DNA of 64,000 bases from Planctellipticum variicoloris (GCF_030622045.1 NZ_CP130886.1:620001-684000); one strand, 5' to 3'. Positions 47,262 through 57,845 are shown, numbered from the stretch's first letter. Numbers and translations are program-made. The notes: generated from the letters alone by a model not told the origin.

Positions 47262-48671
47262 ATGTCTTTCATGCTCGATCAGCCGCTGATTCCAGTTCTC
47301 CTGGGCCTGGTGGTCGTCGCGACGCCATTGCTGCTGGTCCTGGTGCTCGGTCTGTCGTCGCTGTTCGATCGACCGCTGCAGGAGCGGACGACCGGCCGCT
47401 GCGTGCAACTGGCGAGCTGGATCGGGCTGGTCGCCAGCCTGGCGATGCTGGCGTGGATGCTGTCGACCGGCGCGCGGTACGTGCCGATCGAGCCGGGGAA
47501 CTGGGTGGCGATCGAACATGGACATTCTCACTACCATTTTGAATTCAAATTCGTCTTCGACCGCCTGTCGGTCCCGTTCGTCATTCTGACGTTCGTGCTT
47601 TGCGGCACCATCGGCGCCTTCGGGACCAAGTATCTGCACCGCGAGGCGGGCTTCAACCGGTTTTTCGTGCTGTACGCCTTCTTTCTGCTCGGAATGGTGG
47701 TCGCTTCGCTGGCGGGGACGATTGAAACGCTCTTCACCGGGTGGGAACTCGTGGGACTTTCTTCCACGCTGCTGGTCGCCTACTACCACGAACGCCCGGC
47801 GCCGGTCCGGAACGGATTGCGGGTCTGGTGCGTCTATCGCGTTTCGGATGCGGCGCTGCTGATCGCCGCGGTGGCGCTCCATCACCTGCGCGGCGAGGGA
47901 GACTTTTCGCTCCTCGCCGGCCAGGGCTGGCCCTACGGGCAGGCGGGGCTCACCAGCAACGAAGCGCTGTTTATCGGCTTGCTGCTGCTGCTGGCGGCCG
48001 CGGGAAAGTCCGCGCTCGTCCCGTTTTCGGGCTGGTTGCCGCGGGCGATGGAAGGTCCCACCCCGTCCAGCGCCGTGTTCTACGGAGCACTTTCGGTGCA
48101 TCTGGGCGCCTTCCTCCTCCTGCGCTTCAGCCCGCTGCTGGATCTGTCGATCGGGCTGCGGGTGGCGGTGATCTGCGTCGGCCTGGTGACGGTCGTCTTT
48201 GCGTCGGTGACAGCCCGCGTGCAGACCGATATCAAGAGCGCCCTGTCGTTCGCCTCGCTGACCCAGGTCGGCATCATCGTCGTCGAAATCGGCTGCGGGC
48301 TGCGGTACCTCGCGCTGGCGCACATCATCGGACATGCCTGCCTGCGGACGCTGCAGTTCGTCCGGGCTCCGATGATTCTGCAGGACTACCGGAACATGGA
48401 AAACGCGATGGGCAGCCGCCTGCCGCGGCTGGCCAGCACCTGGATCCTGCTGCTCCCCGATCGCGGCCGGGACTGGCTCTATCGCTTCGCGCTCGAACGC
48501 GGCTACCTGGACGCCATTCTGACCGACTACGTCGTCGAACCCGTCCTGCGCGTGTTTCGCTGGTGCGACCGGATGGAACGACTCTGGACGGACGGACTGT
48601 CCGGCGGCAGCTCCCGGGAATCGGATCGCGTACAGCCGGGCGCCATCGGCCCGATTGAGGAGACCCTGTGA
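47262..48671 (+). CDS. dabB: DabB-like proton-conducting membrane subunit (NuoL/MrpA-like)
   Basis: 469-residue integral-membrane protein with about 12 helices of the complex I NuoL/M and Mrp antiporter family. Conserved lysine and glutamate sites appear in [12 protein letters not shown] (TM5-type glutamate), [17 protein letters not shown] (TM7-type lysine) and [12 protein letters not shown]. It lies 44 bp after dabA. In described DAB systems this subunit (DabB) couples proton flow to CO2 hydration by DabA. It lacks the long NuoL C-terminal lateral helix. Confidence 0.88.
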   Translation: MSFMLDQPLIPVLLGLVVVATPLLLVLVLGLSSLFDRPLQERTTGRCVQLASWIGLVASLAMLAWMLSTGARYVPIEPGNWVAIEHGHSHYHFEFKFVFDRLSVPFVILTFVLCGTIGAFGTKYLHREAGFNRFFVLYAFFLLGMVVASLAGTIETLFTGWELVGLSSTLLVAYYHERPAPVRNGLRVWCVYRVSDAALLIAAVALHHLRGEGDFSLLAGQGWPYGQAGLTSNEALFIGLLLLLAAAGKSALVPFSGWLPRAMEGPTPSSAVFYGALSVHLGAFLLLRFSPLLDLSIGLRVAVICVGLVTVVFASVTARVQTDIKSALSFASLTQVGIIVVEIGCGLRYLALAHIIGHACLRTLQFVRAPMILQDYRNMENAMGSRLPRLASTWILLLPDRGRDWLYRFALERGYLDAILTDYVVEPVLRVFRWCDRMERLWTDGLSGGSSRESDRVQPGAIGPIEETL

Positions 48672-50134
48672 ATCATCTCCATTTCGCCTGGCTGGAAGCC
48701 GCGATCTTATTGCCGCTCGCAGGGGCGCTGGCTGTGTTTCGGATGCGCAATCCGATTCAGGCCCGCCAGACGAGCGTGCTGTTCTCCGGGCTGGCGGCCA
48801 TCTGCAGCATCGGGGCGTGGCAGGACTTCTTCACGCTCCACGCCGAGGTGGCCAATGACCGCTGGGATCTCGTTTCGCAGATCTGCGGCGCCCGCTACCT
48901 GGTCATCGACGAATTCAGCGCTCCGCTCCTTCCGCTGGTGGCTCTGCTCTACTTTCTGACGATCCTGGCGACGCTCAGCACCAAACTCAAACGGTTCAGC
49001 TTCGCCTGGACCCTGGTGTCCGAGTCGATCGCGCTGGCCACCTTCAGCACGTCCGAACCCCGCCTGCTGATCGTGCTGCTGGCGCTGGCGGCCATCCCCC
49101 CCTACTTCGAACTGAGATGGCGCGGCAAGCCCACGACGGTCTACGCGCTGCATATGGCCCTGTTCGTGGGGCTGCTGATGCTCGGCTGGCACTTCATCGA
49201 GTCCGAAGGGGCCACGTCCCGAGAGCATTCCCTGATGGCTCTCCTGCCGCTGTTGCTCGCCATGCTGATCCGGAACGGCATGGCCCCGTTTCACTGCTGG
49301 ATGACCGATCTCTTCGAACACGCCACCTTCGGAACCGCGCTGCTCTACGCCACGCCCCTCGTCGGCGCCTACGCCACCGTCCGACTCGTCCTGCCAGTCG
49401 CCCCCGACTGGATCCTCCGCTCCATGGGCCTCATCGCCATCTTCACCGCGGTCTACTGTTCCGGCATGGCGCTGATCCAGCGCGAAGCCCGCCGGTTCTA
49501 CACCTACCTGTTCCTCAGCCACTCCGCGCAGGTCCTCGTCGGGCTGGAGGCGGCGACCAGCCTCGGACTCGCCGGCGGCCTCAGCGTCTGGCTCTCCGTC
49601 AGCCTCTCGCTGGGGGGCTTCGGCCTCACGCTGCGCGCCCTGGAGGCCCGTCGCGGCCGCCTGTCGCTGGCGGAGTATCAAGGACTCTACGAACACGCGC
49701 CCGCCCTGGCGGTCTTCTTCATTCTGACGGGTCTGGCCAGCGTCGGCTTCCCCGGAACCTTCGGGTTCGTCGGCACCGAACTGCTGATCGACGGCGCCGT
49801 CGCCGCCTATCCCTTCATCGGCATGGCCGTCGTCCTCGCCGCCGCGCTGAACGGAATCGCCTTCGTCCAGGCCTACTTCAAACTGTTCACGGGGACTTCT
49901 TACACATCGTCCGTGCCGCTGAAGATCGGCAGTCGCGAAAGGTTTGCGGTGCTGAGCCTCGCGGCGCTGATCCTGGGAGGCGGCATCTTCCCCCAGCCGG
50001 GAGTCGCCTCGCGCCACCACGCGGCAGTTCACATTCTGGACCACCGCTACAACCGGTCCGGAACGCCGCACGAAGGCGTGCATCAGGAGCACGAAGCGGC
50101 CGATCCGCGGAACTCGACCCCGCTCGCCCATTGA
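48668..50134 (+). CDS. Second NuoM/L-like membrane subunit of the DAB operon
   Basis: 488 residues, about 13 helices, proton-conducting transporter family but divergent from the preceding gene: [11 protein letters not shown]-type helices, [20 protein letters not shown] replaces the usual GKSA-xxPFHxWLP lysine motif, and [20 protein letters not shown] matches the TM12 region. The GTG start overlaps the upstream stop (48668-48671) after GAGGAG, so it is translationally coupled. The C-terminal 50 residues are His-rich ([26 protein letters not shown]). A three-gene DAB operon with two such subunits is unusual. Confidence 0.82.
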   Translation: MNHLHFAWLEAAILLPLAGALAVFRMRNPIQARQTSVLFSGLAAICSIGAWQDFFTLHAEVANDRWDLVSQICGARYLVIDEFSAPLLPLVALLYFLTILATLSTKLKRFSFAWTLVSESIALATFSTSEPRLLIVLLALAAIPPYFELRWRGKPTTVYALHMALFVGLLMLGWHFIESEGATSREHSLMALLPLLLAMLIRNGMAPFHCWMTDLFEHATFGTALLYATPLVGAYATVRLVLPVAPDWILRSMGLIAIFTAVYCSGMALIQREARRFYTYLFLSHSAQVLVGLEAATSLGLAGGLSVWLSVSLSLGGFGLTLRALEARRGRLSLAEYQGLYEHAPALAVFFILTGLASVGFPGTFGFVGTELLIDGAVAAYPFIGMAVVLAAALNGIAFVQAYFKLFTGTSYTSSVPLKIGSRERFAVLSLAALILGGGIFPQPGVASRHHAAVHILDHRYNRSGTPHEGVHQEHEAADPRNSTPLAH

Positions 50135-50223
50135 GACGCCGGGCAGTAAGGTCGCTCCGAAACGGGGTTCCCGATGACTTTGACCGGAAGTCGCTGCGAA
50201 GAAGGTACGGGACGTCTGGTGTC

Positions 50224-51024
50224 TCACGCAGCTCGGCGGCGATTCGCTTGAGCCGCATGGACCGACGAAACATCACGTACTGCCAGCGTATTGTATGATG
50301 CGCACGAGATCTCGCCGTCCGCCAGATTGTCTGCGTCGAAGAAGTGGTATCCGCACGACTTCAGCAGTTGAGTGACGGCCTCGATGTGATCTGCGAAGAC
50401 TTCGCACACCACTGTGGGGCTTGCGGTCTTCAGGAGCTCAAGGCCGCCTCGGAGGACGTCGACTTCCGCTCCTTCCACGTCAATTTTTAGAACGTTTGGC
50501 GCCGGGAATCGCTGAGCCAGCCAGTCGAGCGTAACCATCGGAACCAGGGATTCGAAGCGGACGCCGCCGGTCTCTGCGCCTCCCGCAGAACTCTTCAGAT
50601 GGTTGCTGCTCCTCCCCCGCTCTGCAATGCAGAATCGGGCAACGTCGATTTCGGCGCCCGTTGCCAGCGGCAACACTTCGACGGGAGCCCGCAAAGGCAG
50701 TTCCAGCCTTGCGGTTCGCTGCAGCAGCCCGACCAGGAAAACATCCGGTTCGACCGCTAGAACTCGCCCGGTCTGTCCGGCCTTTCCAGCAGCGGCGAAG
50801 GCGAACGCTCCCACGTTGGCGCCGATGTCCCACACCACGTCTCCTTCCGAGACTGCGGCCTCGACCCAGTCGAACAGCGACGAGAACGTCGTTTCCAGAT
50901 CGCGCTTCCAGTACGACAGCGCTGAATCGGGAGATACGAAAATGGCCCCGCCGCCGACTCGCTGCGGGAGAGTTCGCCGAATGACGACTTCGCGGTTGAT
51001 CAGCTCGGCAAACTTCCGAAGCAT
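50224..51024 (-). CDS. FkbM-family methyltransferase
   Basis: 266 residues. SAM motif VVWDIGANVGAFAFAAA, VLAVEPDVFLVGLL and the FkbM landmark VLKIDVEGAEVDVLRGG are all present; the C-terminal DADNLADGEISCASYNTLAV is also typical. AAGGA precedes the ATG. It is divergent from the O-antigen ligase gene and probably modifies the glycan made by the following cluster. Confidence 0.87.
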   Translation of the reverse strand: MLRKFAELINREVVIRRTLPQRVGGGAIFVSPDSALSYWKRDLETTFSSLFDWVEAAVSEGDVVWDIGANVGAFAFAAAGKAGQTGRVLAVEPDVFLVGLLQRTARLELPLRAPVEVLPLATGAEIDVARFCIAERGRSSNHLKSSAGGAETGGVRFESLVPMVTLDWLAQRFPAPNVLKIDVEGAEVDVLRGGLELLKTASPTVVCEVFADHIEAVTQLLKSCGYHFFDADNLADGEISCASYNTLAVRDVSSVHAAQANRRRAA

Positions 51025-51230
51025 CAGAGCTTTCCTTGGCGGGACCAGAACTTGCGGCAGGGCCGGCGACTTTCACCCGTGTATCAGACGTGCGAACGAG
51101 GCGTCAATCCGTGTTTGGCCGGGACGTGAACTCGCCGGGCGGGGCGCCGTGAAACTGGTCTTGCCCCCCGTGTCGACCTGAATTATGGTCCGGCCGATTC
51201 TGCCGGTGTCTGCGCCGTGCCGCGATCGCG

Positions 51231-52664
51231 ATGGAGACTTGCCAGGACTCAGGCCGGCGGAAACGGTTGCCGATCCGGAATCGCAATGCTCGGCAGCAAG
51301 CCTCGGGCAGCATTGGAAGGCGGGCCTTGAATCGTTCTCAACCACTGTTGCTCCCGGCACGTCGAGCGGTCCTTGCACCGCCGACTGGCGCGCCGGCGCC
51401 CGTGGTCCGTCGTCGCCCTGTCATCCGTACCGCCGGCGCTACGAGTCCGCGGCGCTGGGGGATTCGAGAGAAATGGCAGTGGACGACGCTGATTCTGCTG
51501 GCGCTGTTGCCGCTGATTCCTACCCTGGATAGTCCTGTCTCGATCGTGTTCGGGCTGTCGTTCGGCGTCCTGATCCTGAAGAATCTTCGCACCCGACCGA
51601 GGTACCGAACGACGCCGGCCAGCACGTATCTCCTGGCCGCGTTCTATTTTCTCTCGCTGATCTCACTGATCACGGCGACCGGCCAAGGGACGGAATTCGC
51701 CGTCTGGCTCCGCGGCTTGATCCCCTTTTTATTCTTAACCTCTTATACATGTCTTCAGGGCTTTGGCTCGCTCGATGATCTGCAGGACGCACTTGACGGA
51801 ATTCAGTTGGCGGCCTGCATCTGGGCGGCGAAAATCCTCGTCGTGTGCGGTCCGGCGCTGATCGACGTGATGACCGGTCAACTGGGGCGTCTGACTTACG
51901 CGTCCGCCGACACGCTGATACCGTTCGGACTGATTGGCTATCTGGTGGCGCTGACCAACCCCTCACCGCGCTTCTCCCGCTTCCGCTGGCCCCTGCTCGG
52001 ACTCTTTGCCGTACTCGTTGTCACATGCGCGTACCGCAGTCACCTGATTCTCTGCGCCCTGGTCACGCTCGCATATCTCTACCGATCCGGGTCAATCGTG
52101 CTCATGCGAGTCGTCCTGGCGGCAGCATTCGCGGCGTTTCTGGCCGCAGTGTTCGCAGGTGACACCGTGCTGGCGCTGTGGAGCAAGATCTGGATTCGGT
52201 TTGAGATTGCGATCAACGCCAGCGACATGGGCGCACGGGGAGGAGAGATCCAGTATGCGTGGGGCGCGTTCCTGAAGTCTCCAATTTGGGGCAACGGCCT
52301 GGGGCATCAGGTCCCCGTTGAAGTTGTGCATAGCAATCTGAATGCGGCCGACCTCGAGATCGAACGCGAATCCGCTGGATATATTCACAACGTTGTCTTG
52401 TACATGCTGATGGATCTGGGCGTGCCCGGCCTGCTGGCCTATTCGCTGTTCGTCCTCGTGCCGATCTGCCGCGCCCTGAAATCGCTTCATCGACATGACC
52501 CGGTCCACGATATCCAGTTTTCTGCCATGTCAACTGCGGCCTGTCTGTTGATATACACAACATGCCAGGCTGCGTTTCGACTGGTCCAGTTCAACGTCGT
52601 GCTGGGGCTCCTGGTAGCGATCGTCTGCGTCTCCGAAAAGCTGCAGGGGCGCCCCCGGAAATGA
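51231..52664 (+). CDS. O-antigen ligase/polymerase-like membrane protein
   Basis: 477-residue polytopic protein with about 11 helices and a large external loop, matching the Wzy_C (O-antigen ligase) family: GGEIQYAWGAFLKSPIWGNG followed by YIHNVVLYMLMDLGVPGLL. Polymerises or ligates lipid-linked glycan chains outside the membrane. The basic, low-complexity first 75 residues are doubtful; TTG 51327, preceded by GGAAGG, is an alternative start. Its stop overlaps the next start (ATGA, 52661-52664). Confidence 0.8.
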   Translation: METCQDSGRRKRLPIRNRNARQQASGSIGRRALNRSQPLLLPARRAVLAPPTGAPAPVVRRRPVIRTAGATSPRRWGIREKWQWTTLILLALLPLIPTLDSPVSIVFGLSFGVLILKNLRTRPRYRTTPASTYLLAAFYFLSLISLITATGQGTEFAVWLRGLIPFLFLTSYTCLQGFGSLDDLQDALDGIQLAACIWAAKILVVCGPALIDVMTGQLGRLTYASADTLIPFGLIGYLVALTNPSPRFSRFRWPLLGLFAVLVVTCAYRSHLILCALVTLAYLYRSGSIVLMRVVLAAAFAAFLAAVFAGDTVLALWSKIWIRFEIAINASDMGARGGEIQYAWGAFLKSPIWGNGLGHQVPVEVVHSNLNAADLEIERESAGYIHNVVLYMLMDLGVPGLLAYSLFVLVPICRALKSLHRHDPVHDIQFSAMSTAACLLIYTTCQAAFRLVQFNVVLGLLVAIVCVSEKLQGRPRK

Positions 52665-53938
52665 AACGCGCGCTGTTCAGCGGCCTGGTGATCCGGTGGT
52701 GCGCCGGACTGACCGTGTTTACGACATTCGTGGCGCCGCGCTGGATCGGAACCGCGGAGTTCGGCGTCGCCGCGACGGTCATGGCCATTCCCTATCTCGT
52801 GCAGGGTTTTTGCGAACCCGTCGTCATGACGCTCGCCATCGCTCAGTTGGGCGCGTCGGACGGACGCTGCAAACTCGCTCGCGTTCGCAATGACGTAACG
52901 GGAGCGGCGGTCTTGGGAGCGATGGCGGCGTTTCTGTTTGCGCTCTGGTACGTCCCACCGGACTCGACATTCAATCCGGCGGCTTGCGGCGCTCTTGCAG
53001 CAGCGTTTCTGGCCCTCGCAACATGGAATACCTGGCTGATCGGTCTCGGCTATGCCTTGAAAGAACATCGAGTGCTGATGCAGACCTACGTGGCCTCGGG
53101 AATCGCCCAGCCGGTGATGTTGTGGTTGCTGCGCGGGTACGGAAGCGGGGCCTTTCTTCTGAGTCTGATCGTCAGTCAGCTTGCAGTTCTCGCGGTCCTG
53201 TGGAGCTCGCAGAATCTGCGGCGCGAATTTCGGTCTCTTCTCGCCGCAGTTCCGGCCGGCAGTCGCTCCGATTACATAGCGGCTGTTGCGCCTAGGATCT
53301 CAGTGCTGCTTTTGAATACCGGCACGGTGCTCCTCGCGGGCATTCTATACTCACCGGCACGCGTGGCTGGGTTTCGACTCTCTATTGGAGTCGCAGGGGC
53401 TCTGAACTTTCTCGTTCCGATCTCGCCGCAGATCCTGCAGTCGACATTGACGTCTGCCGACGCGTCCGGGCGGCGATCTGCGCGAATAGTGTTGACGATT
53501 TCGTTTGCAATTATGTGTGGCCTGTGCGGCGGTCTGTTTCTCTGGTCGGATGAACTGCTCGCCAGACTACTCCAGGAGAGATCCTTTTCTCCGATGGACG
53601 GAGCGATCTTTCTCGCAATGCCGTTCTTTCTGTTGATCCAGCCGCTATCGTCGTACCTCTACTCGACCGGGAGGGCGAGAATCACTTTGTGGGCCACGCT
53701 CGGATGTCTCACGGCATTCGCGGTCGGCACGATCTTCCTCGATCCCCGCCTCGCGTTCGCCGGAGGCGCGATTGTGCAGATCGCAGTCAGCCTGGCCCTG
53801 CTCGCCAGGGGAACCGCAACGGTGAACATCTGCGGCGCTGTCGGCCGGCCTGCGATCGAAGCTCAGTCCCGCAGCAGCCGCTCGTACGAACTTGTGAGAA
53901 GCGGGGCTCGGTTGGAACCGTCCCCTCCGCCGCAGTGA
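52661..53938 (+). CDS. Wzx-like oligosaccharide flippase
   Basis: 425 residues, about 12 membrane helices, of the polysaccharide-exporter (MOP) superfamily: FVAPRWIGTAEFGVAATVMA near the N-terminus and APRISVLLLNTGTVLLAGIL in the middle. Moves lipid-linked repeat units across the inner membrane. Translationally coupled to the upstream ligase/polymerase gene. The C-terminal 40 residues are hydrophilic. The start at 52661 is set by the overlap and the first helix. Confidence 0.8.
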   Translation: MKRALFSGLVIRWCAGLTVFTTFVAPRWIGTAEFGVAATVMAIPYLVQGFCEPVVMTLAIAQLGASDGRCKLARVRNDVTGAAVLGAMAAFLFALWYVPPDSTFNPAACGALAAAFLALATWNTWLIGLGYALKEHRVLMQTYVASGIAQPVMLWLLRGYGSGAFLLSLIVSQLAVLAVLWSSQNLRREFRSLLAAVPAGSRSDYIAAVAPRISVLLLNTGTVLLAGILYSPARVAGFRLSIGVAGALNFLVPISPQILQSTLTSADASGRRSARIVLTISFAIMCGLCGGLFLWSDELLARLLQERSFSPMDGAIFLAMPFFLLIQPLSSYLYSTGRARITLWATLGCLTAFAVGTIFLDPRLAFAGGAIVQIAVSLALLARGTATVNICGAVGRPAIEAQSRSSRSYELVRSGARLEPSPPPQ

Positions 53939-53977
53939 TCCAGCTCAATTTCTATCTCTACGCAGTCGGAGTCTCCC

Positions 53978-54919
53978 GTGTCCATCAGCGTCATCATTCT
54001 GACGTTCAATGAAGAACGAAATATCGGAACCGCCATCGATTCCGTGGCAGGCTGGGCGGACGAAATCTTTGTTGTGGACTCGTACTCCACGGATCGAACT
54101 GTCGACATTGCTCTGTCGCGATCCGAGAGCGGAGTGAAGGTCGTGCAGCATACTTTCAAGAACTACTCGGATCAGTGGAAGTGGGCTCTGCGAACGCTCC
54201 CCTTGACCGGCGAGTGGACGATGAAGCTCGACGCTGATGAACGATTGACGTCCGTCCTCCGTGACGAAATCTCCTCCAGGCTCCTTGATGGTCCGTCGGA
54301 AAACCAGGGGGCTTATGTCCGCTGGAAAATGATGTTCCTTGGCAAGCCGATCAACTGGGGAGGAGTCTCGCGACACCACCACCTTCGCCTCTGGCGCACC
54401 GGCGCAGCAACGTTTGAGGATCGCGAAGTCAACGAACACGCCATCGTTCAGGGCAAGACGGTCTTTCTGAATGCGCAGCTCGAACATCACGACTATAAAT
54501 CCCTCACGCTCTGGTTGAGCAAACACAATCGCTATTCCTCCATGGAGGCGGCCTGTCGATTCCAGGGCAACGTGACTGGAGGAGTCACGCCGCGCCTGTT
54601 CGGCACTCCCGAAGAACTGCGGATGTGGGTTCGCTGCCTGTCACTCCGTCTGCCGATGTGGCCGCTGATCCATTTCATGTTGCACTATGTCTTCCGACTC
54701 GGGTTCCTGGATGGCCGGATGGGGTTTCGCTTCTGGTTCCTGCGATCGGCTTTCGTGTACTGGATCGGCCTGAAGCTGCTGGAAACCCGGTTGACCGGGC
54801 AGTTGCCGGAGGTCGACTGGCCTCCGCGCGGAGCCGCTCATCCCCTGATTGCTCAAAGCGCCTTCCAGCGGCAATGCGATGATCGATCCGCCTCGGATCC
54901 GCCCGCGCGGGCCGCTTAG
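53978..54919 (+). CDS. Family 2 glycosyltransferase
   Basis: 313 residues, GT-A fold: ISVIILTFNEERNIGTAIDS, DEIFVVDSYSTDRTVDIA, and the metal site WTMKLDADERL. The later FLGKPINWGGVSRHHHLRLW and membrane-proximal C-terminus resemble WaaE/KdtX-type LPS core glucosyltransferases. GTG start 40 bp after the flippase gene, so likely same operon. Confidence 0.9.
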   Translation: MSISVIILTFNEERNIGTAIDSVAGWADEIFVVDSYSTDRTVDIALSRSESGVKVVQHTFKNYSDQWKWALRTLPLTGEWTMKLDADERLTSVLRDEISSRLLDGPSENQGAYVRWKMMFLGKPINWGGVSRHHHLRLWRTGAATFEDREVNEHAIVQGKTVFLNAQLEHHDYKSLTLWLSKHNRYSSMEAACRFQGNVTGGVTPRLFGTPEELRMWVRCLSLRLPMWPLIHFMLHYVFRLGFLDGRMGFRFWFLRSAFVYWIGLKLLETRLTGQLPEVDWPPRGAAHPLIAQSAFQRQCDDRSASDPPARAA

Positions 54920-55245
54920 TTCATCCAGTGCGCCGGACGCTGACCGGCGGACGTCGGGCGCCAACCGCACTTGACCGGCACTCAGAAGGTCCGGTCGACA
55001 ATCGGTTGTAATCAGCCCGCCGGAGCATTCGCACGGCGGGAACTGTCGGCCAATCCAACTGTCGATCCCACAGGATTATCGCTCACGGACAACGACGACT
55101 CGCCGCGATCAGCGTTGTTGTCATTCGACCGACTCTGATTCGTCGCCCACCGCTGTCGCATCAGTGTCGCTGGCTGCCGGGCGTCGTGAGCCGCCGCGCA
55201 ATTGAGTATTGAACAATCTTCAAGACCCTTTCGGCCGGTCCAGGT
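54920..55245. other. Intergenic region, 326 bp, convergent genes
   Basis: Nothing recognised beyond short GC palindromes. No terminator with a clear T tract. Confidence 0.4.
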
Positions 55246-56625
55246 CTATTCCCCCGGGATCTCGGAGATGACCGCCCGCTGCTTGCCGGACCGGGAGCGG
55301 TCCACGTGTTCCACCTCCACAAAGCGGAGCTCAATTTCGTGTCCGGCTCGATGTCGGAATTCGCGGGCCAAAGCATCGCGGTCGGCTTCGCCATAGCCTT
55401 GCAGGGGGACAATGCGAAACTCAACGGACTGCCTCGAGTTTTGATAGATCTGCATTTCCCGCACGTGGGTTGCGTACTCCATCACCTTTGCCATTCCGCT
55501 GATTCTGCGGCCATCTGGCGTCACGACGCAGTCGTAAGTTCGCCCATCAATACTCACGAAGCACGGCGACTGGCGCCCGCATGCGCACGGTCCCTCCAGA
55601 CGCGTGCCGTAATCGCCGATCTCGTAGCGGATAAAGGGCATCGCCGGATTTCCCCAACCGGTCAGCAGCAGCTTCTGATGGCCGGCGTCGGGCTCCACTT
55701 GCGTCCCTACATGGCAGACTTCGACGTCGACATGGTATCTGCCCAGTTCGCACTTGGACATATTTCCCGCATACTCGGTGACGCCGTACTGATCTGTCAC
55801 CGGAGCACCAAACACGCGACTGATGACCGCCTCCTGCCTGGGTAGCAGCGCGTCGGATCCGCACACGATGTGTTTCGGACGGTTGTAAAGCCGCAGGCCG
55901 GCGTCTTCCATCAGATTCGCCAGTGCGTACATCGCCGACGGATAGCCTGTAAAGAATTGAAAAGTCTCACGGTTCAAGTAATTCGCGACATCTTGGACGG
56001 TCTGCCGCGAGACGTGATATGCGCTCAGGTAGACGCGGCGATTCACGTAGTCCGTCCGCCAATAGGGCGGTCGGTTTTGATCGTGGCGAACCGGAACTCG
56101 CACGCCGAAACACAAATGCCGATCCAGATTCGTCAGGCCGAAACGAGCCTTATGCCGCCACCAGATCGCCCACTGCTGTGCGATGCCATCCGACGTCCGC
56201 ATGATCGTCAGCGGGGTTCCCGTCGTACCGCTCGTGGTCTGAAGAATCAGCGAGCGGCGGGGGAATGCCGTTGAGACCAGCTCTGCCTGATGGTCCTTGA
56301 CGAGCTGTTTCGTCAGGATCGGGAGCCGTTGCAGATCATCGACAGTGGCGATCCGGCGGATGTCGACTCCGTGCTCGTCATACCAACGCCGATAAAACGG
56401 AACGGTCTCATAAGCGTGTCGGACAATCGACGCCACCATGCGATTCTGATGGTCTGCGATCTCCGCCGCAGACCACCACTCCGTTCGCTTCAGCCGCTCC
56501 AGCTCCGCGTAGAAGTGCCGGCTGTACCGACTTCGAGCCAGCTTGAAACCATAGGCGGAGAAGATCGCATTCTGCAGAAACACCGGCAGACGATAGTACG
56601 CAGATTCCCACAGTGAGTCTGGCAT
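55246..56625 (-). CDS. CapK/phenylacetate-CoA-ligase-like adenylate-forming enzyme
   Basis: 459 residues from the start MPDSLWESAYYRLP. The AMP-binding P-loop is LQTTSGTTGTPLTIMRT; later motifs are YPSAMYALANLMEDAG, DQYGVTEYAGNMSKCE and MPFIRYEIGDYGTRL. Members next to polysaccharide genes (CapK) are thought to activate an acyl group to modify glycans. An ATG 30 codons upstream (56715) is possible but does not fit the family N-terminus. Belongs to the glycan cluster. Confidence 0.82.
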   Translation of the reverse strand: MPDSLWESAYYRLPVFLQNAIFSAYGFKLARSRYSRHFYAELERLKRTEWWSAAEIADHQNRMVASIVRHAYETVPFYRRWYDEHGVDIRRIATVDDLQRLPILTKQLVKDHQAELVSTAFPRRSLILQTTSGTTGTPLTIMRTSDGIAQQWAIWWRHKARFGLTNLDRHLCFGVRVPVRHDQNRPPYWRTDYVNRRVYLSAYHVSRQTVQDVANYLNRETFQFFTGYPSAMYALANLMEDAGLRLYNRPKHIVCGSDALLPRQEAVISRVFGAPVTDQYGVTEYAGNMSKCELGRYHVDVEVCHVGTQVEPDAGHQKLLLTGWGNPAMPFIRYEIGDYGTRLEGPCACGRQSPCFVSIDGRTYDCVVTPDGRRISGMAKVMEYATHVREMQIYQNSRQSVEFRIVPLQGYGEADRDALAREFRHRAGHEIELRFVEVEHVDRSRSGKQRAVISEIPGE

Positions 56626-56839
56626 CGGTGGATCCGTCCGTCTGGCAGTGGCGCGAAGTAGCGAACAACCGGCGGATAATATCGACCTCGCCGAGTCTGT
56701 CAATCTGTGAAACATGGCCCCGGAATTGCTCTTGGCGGCCGCTCTCCGCGAAATCTATACTCCCCGCCATTCCGAAGCCGCTCCGGATCAAGTCCGTCGA
56801 GCAGCTTCCATTCACACACTCGACGCAGGGAGGCGAAGC

Positions 56840-57772
56840 GTGCAAACAACGGTGATCGCGGGCGTAGATTCTGTCGTGGGCGCAAACCTGCTCGCGGAAC
56901 TGCGGTCGCATGCGTCAGTTGCGGGAATTGTCACTTCCGGCCCGGCGATCACCCTCCCCGGCTGCAGCGTCGAGGTCTGCTCGGACCAGTCGACAGAAGC
57001 CGTTCGCCGGCTGCTGCAGCGGTTGCGGCCGTCGCGCCTCGTGGTCTGCGGCCCCGGCGCCGCGTCCTGCTGGGACGAATCGCTGCGACCATCGGCCGCC
57101 GGAGCGCAGCAGACGCGAAACTGGATTGAGGCCGCCGCCGTCGAGAATCTTCCGCTAACCCTGATTTCGTCCGACGCCGTCTTCACCGGGCCCTGGATGT
57201 TCCATCCTGAAACCAGCCAGAGCTGGTGTCCGTCGCCGGAGGCCGTCGTGCTGCGCCAACTGGAAGACTATGCCCTGGAGCAGTCGCCTCAGACGCTGAT
57301 TCTGCGGACGCATGCCTTCGGTTGGACCCCCGGCGATCGAGGGGGATGGCTGGAGCGCATGGTCGACCGGTTGACGACCGGACATCCGCTCCCCGTGGAC
57401 TGCTTTCGGCATGCCTCCCCCATTCTGGCTTCGGACATTCCCGAACTCCTGATCCGGATCTGGGCGGAAGGCCTGGCAGGCGTCTACCACCTTGCCGGCG
57501 CCGAGCGGATCAATCCGGTGACGTTTCTTCGGAAACTGGCCGTCCAGTTCGGGCTGCCGCAACCGCAGTTCGTTACCACGGAATCGCCGGCCAGTCGAGT
57601 TCAGGGCTTCGGCGGCGGGGAGACTTCGCTCCAGACCCGCAAGCTGCGACGCGAGCTCGGAGCGGGTCTGCCGTTGCTGACCGAAGGGCTCCGGCGGCTG
57701 TATCAGCAGCAGGAATCCGGCTATCGCGCATTGCTCCAGAACGCCGCCGGGCGTCCGAGCCGCGTCGCCTGA
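56840..57772 (+). CDS. RmlD-like NAD(P)-dependent sugar-nucleotide reductase
   Basis: 310 residues, short-chain dehydrogenase fold, like dTDP-4-dehydrorhamnose reductase. The Rossmann start is VIAGVDSVVGANLL (glycine pattern degenerate). SSDAVFTGP matches the SSDYVFDG signature of RmlD, but the catalytic Tyr-x3-Lys reads QLEDYALEQ, lacking the lysine (Y followed by A-L-E-Q), so activity is uncertain. The GTG start follows GGGAGG. Divergent from the CapK-like gene. Confidence 0.72.
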   Translation: MQTTVIAGVDSVVGANLLAELRSHASVAGIVTSGPAITLPGCSVEVCSDQSTEAVRRLLQRLRPSRLVVCGPGAASCWDESLRPSAAGAQQTRNWIEAAAVENLPLTLISSDAVFTGPWMFHPETSQSWCPSPEAVVLRQLEDYALEQSPQTLILRTHAFGWTPGDRGGWLERMVDRLTTGHPLPVDCFRHASPILASDIPELLIRIWAEGLAGVYHLAGAERINPVTFLRKLAVQFGLPQPQFVTTESPASRVQGFGGGETSLQTRKLRRELGAGLPLLTEGLRRLYQQQESGYRALLQNAAGRPSRVA

Positions 57773-57803
57773 CGACGGGGCGTTGAGCCATGGAATTCGA
57801 GGC

Positions 57804-57845
57804 GGCCTGCGAGATTCAGACGATCTCGCGGGCCGTCTGTTTTCC
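57804..57845 (+). terminator. Terminator after the RmlD-like gene
   Basis: 12-bp stem with one G-U pair (57804-57815 with 57823-57834), 7-nt loop, followed by GTCTGTTTTCC. Confidence 0.68.
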
